Source: Desulfobacteraceae bacterium (GTDB lineage Bacteria > Desulfobacterota > Desulfobacteria > Desulfobacterales > SG8-13). From it: a DNA stretch of 7,321 nt. The translations under genes and the position numbers were made by a program. The notes below the pieces were generated by a model. The model saw only the letters and a list, made by a program, of their open reading frames with translations, was not told where the DNA came from and did not search any database. This document shows positions 6,094 through 7,321 of the stretch, piece by piece (position 1 is the first letter of the stretch; each line of letters opens with the position of its first letter). The DNA lies in contig JARFQH010000162.1 of assembly GCA_029287875.1 (NCBI GenBank), positions 1 through 7,321 on the forward strand. Reading direction: 5' to 3'.

Positions 6094-6372
6094 ATGATTC
6101 AATTTTTGGTTCACGAAGCGGCTGACTCGGTTGGCGTGGCCACCGTGGATATCAAGGCCGGCGAGACAGCCTCGGGGCTGTTCATGGACTCCCAAAAAGG
6201 CATCGAGATCAAGGCCCTCGACGATATCCCGTTGGGGCACAAAATCGCGCTGAATGATCATGCCGAAGGGGGCGATGTCATCAAGTACGGCGAGGATATC
6301 GGCAAGGTGGTTGCAAACATCAAAAAAGGCGGCCACGTACACATCCAGAACCTTAAAACCAAGAGGTGGTAG
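6094..6372 (+). CDS. suyA: (R)-sulfolactate sulfo-lyase small subunit, SAF domain
   Basis: Small subunit (92 residues) of sulfolactate sulfo-lyase, which with SuyB splits (R)-sulfolactate into pyruvate and sulfite. It corresponds to the N-terminal SAF domain of UxaA-type altronate/galactarate dehydratases, here as a separate polypeptide of the usual SuyA length. Visible features are FLVHEAADSVGVATVDIKAGE (4-24), ALDDIPLGHKIAL (41-53), VIKYGEDIG (62-70) and GGHVHIQNL (79-87). It has no signal peptide or membrane segment. The stop is two bases before the suyB start, so the subunits are tightly co-expressed. A small subunit of another split UxaA-family dehydratase is the alternative; comC, slcC and the large-subunit sequence argue for SuyA. 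Confidence 0.87.
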   Translation: MIQFLVHEAADSVGVATVDIKAGETASGLFMDSQKGIEIKALDDIPLGHKIALNDHAEGGDVIKYGEDIGKVVANIKKGGHVHIQNLKTKRW

Positions 6373-6374
6373 AT

Positions 6375-7321
6375 ATGAGCAGCTTAGGAACCGTCTGGGG
6401 ATACAGACGTGAAAACGGTCGTGTGGGTATTCGCAACCATGTATTGATTTTACCGTTGGATGACCTTTCCAACTCGGCCTGTGAAAAAGTCGCTTACGGC
6501 GTCAAGGGCACCAAGGCGATTCCGCATGCCTATGGCCGGCTGCAATTCGGCGAGGACCTGCAGCTGTTTTTCCGCACCATGATCGGCACGGGAGCCAACC
6601 CTAATGTGGCGGCCGTGGTCGTTATCGGCATCGAGCCGGAATGGACCAACATCATTGTGGACGGCATCGCCGAAACCGGAAAACCGGTCACCGGCTTTTC
6701 CATCGAGCGCCAGGGCGATTACAAAACAGTGGAAATGGCGTGTTGGAAAGCCTACGAGTACATGCAATGGGCCAGCGAACTCAAGCGCGAAGAGGTGGAC
6801 TTAAGCGACATCTGGGTTTCCACCAAATGCGGAGAGAGCGATACCACCAGCGGCCTGGCCAGCAATCCGACGGTGGGCAACGCCTTCGACAAACTGGTGG
6901 CGGCCGGGGCGACCTGCTCATTCGGCGAGACCAGCGAGATCACCGGTGCCGAGGTGGTCTGCAAACAACGCGCAGCCACCCCGGAGGTCGGCGAGCAGTT
7001 CATGGCCATCTTCAACAAGTATCAGGAAATGATCGACCGAAATAAAACAGATGACCTTTCAGGCAGCCAACCCACTAAGGGCAACATCCGCGGCGGCCTC
7101 ACCACCATCGAAGAGAAGGCCTTCGGCAATCTGCAGAAGATCGGCAAGAAAAGCAATTTCGTGGGGTGCCTGGATAAGGCCGAAGCGCCCACCGGGTCGG
7201 GTCTATGGTTCATGGACACCAGTTCGGCCGCGGCTGAAGCCGTGACCCTTTGGGCGGCGGCCGGTTTTGTGGCCCATTTCTTCCCCACCGGACAAGGCAA
7301 CATCATCGGCAACCCCATAGA
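6375..7321 (+). CDS. suyB: (R)-sulfolactate sulfo-lyase large subunit, 3' end cut by window edge
   Basis: Large catalytic subunit of sulfolactate sulfo-lyase, UxaA/GarD family. The frame stays open from the ATG at 6375 to the right edge, giving 315 residues; SuyB proteins are about 385-390, so some 70-75 residues are missing. Visible segments are GYRRENGRVGIRNHVLILP (9-27), the start of the UxaA catalytic domain, GIEPEWTNIIVDGIAETGKP (85-104), the conserved Cys motif STKCGESDTTSG (149-160), FGETSEITGAE (183-193), CLDKAEAPTG (265-274) and HFFPTGQGN (301-309). The Cys and His residues in these motifs are candidates for metal binding, since UxaA-family lyases are iron dependent. GAGG within the end of suyA lies eight bases before the start. 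The short start before GYRRENGR shows that the SAF domain is absent and supplied by suyA. Altronate or galactarate dehydratase would be the alternative, but those normally carry both parts or sit with hexuronate genes. Confidence 0.88.
   Translation, partial: MSSLGTVWGYRRENGRVGIRNHVLILPLDDLSNSACEKVAYGVKGTKAIPHAYGRLQFGEDLQLFFRTMIGTGANPNVAAVVVIGIEPEWTNIIVDGIAETGKPVTGFSIERQGDYKTVEMACWKAYEYMQWASELKREEVDLSDIWVSTKCGESDTTSGLASNPTVGNAFDKLVAAGATCSFGETSEITGAEVVCKQRAATPEVGEQFMAIFNKYQEMIDRNKTDDLSGSQPTKGNIRGGLTTIEEKAFGNLQKIGKKSNFVGCLDKAEAPTGSGLWFMDTSSAAAEAVTLWAAAGFVAHFFPTGQGNIIGNPI

Overview
The window holds two unrelated blocks that meet near position 2166. The left block (1-1723, minus strand) carries two overlapping genes for nucleotide-sugar SDR epimerases of the surface-polysaccharide type. 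The right block (2166-7321) is a regulated catabolic module. A GAF-AAA+-Fis sigma-54 activator (2166-3704, minus) is divergent from four plus-strand genes: a D-2-hydroxyacid dehydrogenase, an LDH2-type (malate/L-lactate/ComC) dehydrogenase, a small SAF-domain protein, and a UxaA-like large subunit cut by the right edge. I read these four as slcC-comC-suyA-suyB, the sulfolactate degradation pathway.

As a pathway, SlcC would oxidise (S)-sulfolactate to sulfopyruvate and ComC would reduce sulfopyruvate to (R)-sulfolactate. Together they act as a two-enzyme racemase. SuyAB would then split (R)-sulfolactate into pyruvate and sulfite. No transporter, sulfite exporter or sulfite reductase gene is visible, so uptake and the fate of sulfite must be encoded elsewhere.

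The 363-base divergent region (3705-4067) is the richest non-coding stretch. It has a perfect-consensus -24/-12 promoter (3965-3980) reading into slcC. Three copies of a 16-bp dyad share the half GCCCAATA. Two lie 19 bp apart, about 111 and 130 bp upstream of the predicted start site, as expected for enhancer sites; the third is a perfect palindrome 20 bp in front of the regulator gene. A second, weaker -24/-12-like element points towards the regulator and overlaps the middle dyad. This gives a testable model of activation plus autoregulation.

The 442-base gap 1724-2165 separates the blocks. It holds a weak candidate promoter for the epimerase operon and a 104-bp inverted repeat (1998-2101) with TA on both sides, resembling a small palindromic MITE.

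The organism is a Gram-negative-type bacterium with sigma-54 control. The gene set would suit an anaerobic sulfite-respiring Desulfobacterota member, but this is inference; aerobic proteobacteria also carry suyAB-slcC-comC.
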